5,633 nucleotides of DNA from contig JAAVHM010000116.1 of NCBI GenBank assembly GCA_014799675.1, positions 1-5,633 on the forward strand. Direction: 5' to 3'. The notes below the pieces were generated by a model. The model saw only the letters and a program-made list of their open reading frames with translations, searched no databases and was not told where the DNA came from. This DNA is from Ruminococcus sp. GTDB taxonomy: Bacteria; Bacillota; Clostridia; Oscillospirales; Ruminococcaceae. This document shows, piece by piece, positions 5,346 through 5,633 of this stretch. The number at the start of each line of letters is the position of its first letter. The stretch's first letter is position 1. The position numbers and the translations under genes are program-made.

Positions 5346-5633
5346 ATGGCTGAAAAAATCAAAATGACTACCCCCCTTGTGGAAATGGACGGCGACGAGA
5401 TGACCCGTATCATCTGGAAGATGATCAAGGATATTCTTATCAACCCTTACATTGAGCTTAACTCGGAATACTACGACCTTGGCTTGGTTCACAGAAACGA
5501 GACCGACGACCAGGTAACTATTGATTCCGCAAACGCTACCAAAAAGTACGGCGTTGCTGTAAAGTGTGCTACCATTACACCGAATGCTGCCAGGATGACA
5601 GAGTATAATCTGAAGGAAATGTGGAAGTCACCA
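5346..5633 (+). CDS. icd: NADP-dependent isocitrate dehydrogenase, eukaryotic-type, N-terminal part (3' end outside window)
   Basis: The enzyme oxidatively decarboxylates isocitrate to 2-oxoglutarate with reduction of NADP+. The 96 codons present closely resemble the start of the homodimeric, eukaryotic-type family (human IDH1/IDH2-like), not the E. coli Icd type. Key blocks are VEMDGDEMTRIIW (12-24), DDQVTID (54-60), and VKCATITP (72-79), which in this family contacts NADP and substrate. The sequence breaks off at MWKSP, just before the expected NGTIRN substrate-binding segment. The family usually has about 400 residues, so about three quarters lies beyond the window. The start is secure: ATG at 5346, GGAGGA 7 bases upstream, and the N-terminus aligns with family members. 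It is the fourth gene after the aconitase promoter, and the two enzymes form a citrate-to-2-oxoglutarate branch that supplies glutamate synthesis. NADP rather than NAD use is inferred from the family, as the cofactor-selecting residues lie outside. Confidence 0.94.
   Translation, partial: MAEKIKMTTPLVEMDGDEMTRIIWKMIKDILINPYIELNSEYYDLGLVHRNETDDQVTIDSANATKKYGVAVKCATITPNAARMTEYNLKEMWKSP

Overview
The window looks like chromosomal DNA of a low-to-mid G+C Gram-positive anaerobe of the class Clostridia, most likely a Ruminococcus-like member of the Oscillospiraceae. This is inferred from AGGAGG-type ribosome binding sites, a consensus sigma-A promoter, dense same-strand packing, and the type of aconitase and NADP-isocitrate dehydrogenase. 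The species cannot be fixed from the sequence. Seven protein-coding genes lie on the + strand and fill almost all of the window. No convincing gene was found on the - strand, and no RNA gene, CRISPR array, insertion sequence or clear rho-independent terminator was seen.

Left part (1-2018): the 3' end of an unrecognised gene with an acidic, Pro/Lys/Glu-rich, probably disordered tail; a complete HAD-family phosphatase; and a membrane protein with a cytosolic zinc ribbon, one transmembrane helix and an exported C-terminal domain. They are closely spaced (14 and 18 bases) and may be co-transcribed. Nothing ties them to one pathway.

Right part (2020-5633): a textbook sigma-A promoter (TTGACA, 17-base spacer, extended TATAAT) starts directly after the membrane protein gene. 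It drives aconitate hydratase, a Cys-rich DUF3795-like protein with a glycine-zipper membrane segment, an unrecognised two-helix membrane protein, and the first 96 codons of a eukaryotic-type NADP-dependent isocitrate dehydrogenase, which runs off the end. The junctions are very tight (1-base overlap, 18-base gap, 1-base gap), so this reads as one operon.

The two enzymes perform consecutive steps, citrate to isocitrate to 2-oxoglutarate. This is the oxidative half-branch of the TCA cycle that many anaerobes keep for glutamate synthesis. The two uncharacterised membrane-linked genes between them are the most interesting content. Position suggests a link to the pathway or to its Fe-S enzyme, but no sequence motif proves it.
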